This document shows, in pieces, positions 14,682 to 15,270 of a stretch of DNA of 15,270 nt. The notes beneath the pieces are model-generated. The model saw only the letters and a list, made by a program, of their open reading frames with translations. It was not told where the DNA came from and made no database searches. The stretch's first letter is position 1, and each line of letters opens with the position of its first letter. Location: positions 1-15,270 of the forward strand of contig JAYFNX010000022.1 in NCBI GenBank assembly GCA_034933245.1, written 5' to 3'. The position numbers and the translations under genes were made by a program. This DNA is from Pelethousia sp034933245. GTDB lineage: Bacteria; Bacillota; Clostridia; Christensenellales; CAG-138.

Positions 14682-15241
14682 GAATATCTTTCCTTTCCGT
14701 ATTGTTCGATCGCTTTCTGCGTATACTTACGCACAAATTCCGTTTTTCGCTCTGTGTATCCGTCACGGTCATGCTCAAACGGTTTCCAAAGGGACAACTT
14801 TAATTGCTCATATGCCTTGGCAATCGCGGAATTTTCGTTTAGGTAATCCCTGAAATAAAGTTCATCGCTATCACCAAATTCTCTAAGGTGCAGGTGGAAT
14901 ACCCGCTCAGCAAAGCCGTCCGGCGTATATCCTCTATTAAAATCAATACGGGTTTCATTCTGCGCCATACATACATATTGATTTTGCAAAAGCAGATTCT
15001 TAATTGCTTTATGATCCTTGATAAGAGCTTCCACTAAAATATCAACAATCGGTTTTGCCCAGATTCCTTGGATAGCCGTACTTCCAATGTGGTGAATTTT
15101 AACGGTCTTTGGCAGGAATGAAAACAGAAACGTCTGTTCTTCAAGATACCAATTTTTCCAGCATTCCTTATGCTCCGTCAACTGAATCGGAAATAGCTCC
15201 CACAGTTCCTGAAGCGTCATTTCCGACAATGATTTATGCAT
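14678..15241 (-). CDS. GrpB-family (UPF0157) nucleotidyltransferase-fold protein
   Basis: The 187-residue protein is of the GrpB family, whose fold belongs to the nucleotidyltransferase superfamily. The key stretch is IHHIGSTAIQGIWAKPIVDI (about residues 49-68), with the GS pair and acidic Asp67/Glu71 of the possible metal site. It is followed by a His-rich FHLHLREFGD (about 115-124) and a YFRDYLNENS helix typical of the family. Its cellular reaction is not established; members lie in many accessory loci of Firmicutes. The preferred start is ATG 15241; an in-frame GTG lies just upstream at 15244. A weak AGG-containing site is 7 bases away. It precedes and overlaps the MBL-fold gene. The promoter lies outside or at the very edge of the window. 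Base composition is visibly lower in GC than in the recombinase. Confidence 0.88.
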   Translation of the reverse strand: MHKSLSEMTLQELWELFPIQLTEHKECWKNWYLEEQTFLFSFLPKTVKIHHIGSTAIQGIWAKPIVDILVEALIKDHKAIKNLLLQNQYVCMAQNETRIDFNRGYTPDGFAERVFHLHLREFGDSDELYFRDYLNENSAIAKAYEQLKLSLWKPFEHDRDGYTERKTEFVRKYTQKAIEQYGKERYS

Positions 15242-15270
15242 CACAGCACCTACTTTCCGTATTAGCTCTC

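Noticed and set aside
1..15270. CRISPR array, rRNA, tRNA or riboswitch
   Set aside because: No regularly spaced direct repeats, no rRNA or tRNA sequence and no riboswitch core was recognised on either strand.

Overview
The window looks like chromosomal DNA of an anaerobic, spore-forming member of the Firmicutes (Clostridia). The evidence is Gram-positive-style ribosome binding sites (GGAGG 4-9 bases before the start), a BMP-type nucleoside ABC transporter, a DUF1002 secreted protein, a GerA-family spore germination gene and Clostridia-type prophage lysis genes. No species can be named. The right-hand part may not come from the same molecule (see below).

Left block (1-5923, + strand): a nucleoside salvage unit. 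It starts with the 3' part of a BMP-family substrate-binding lipoprotein gene, followed by an intergenic hairpin terminator. Then come a double-domain ATPase, two permeases, thymidine kinase (tdk) and a nucleoside 2-deoxyribosyltransferase-like protein, joined by overlaps or a 3-base gap and closed by a perfect 15-bp terminator. The likely logic is import of nucleosides, phosphorylation of thymidine, and cleavage or transfer of a deoxynucleoside glycosidic bond.

Middle block (5995-11180, all - strand): a secreted DUF1002 protein; a chloramphenicol-acetyltransferase-like protein; a three-gene lysis cassette (large endolysin, then a small membrane/coiled-coil protein, then a holin); about 560 bases with no convincing gene; and a small membrane protein. 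Three of these units have extended -10 promoters of the form TGnTATAAT or TGnTATACT. The endolysin is unusual: a papain-like C1 peptidase, a peptidoglycan-binding domain and an NlpC/P60 peptidase in one chain. No phage structural genes are visible around the cassette.

Right block (11293-15270): a GerA-family germination gene loses its 3' end at about 12477. There it is joined directly, out of frame, to a large serine recombinase that lacks its N-terminus, including the catalytic serine. After the recombinase come a 21-bp-stem terminator and a convergent, translationally coupled, visibly AT-richer pair: a GrpB-family protein and a metallo-beta-lactamase-fold hydrolase. The double truncation at one base is the most striking structural feature. 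It is either a deletion or rearrangement scar of a mobile element, or a chimeric assembly joint.

I did not find a clearly new multi-gene defence or biosynthetic system. The best candidates for novelty are the dual-cysteine-peptidase lysis cassette, the tdk/deoxyribosyltransferase-like tail on the nucleoside transporter operon, and the germination-gene/recombinase joint.
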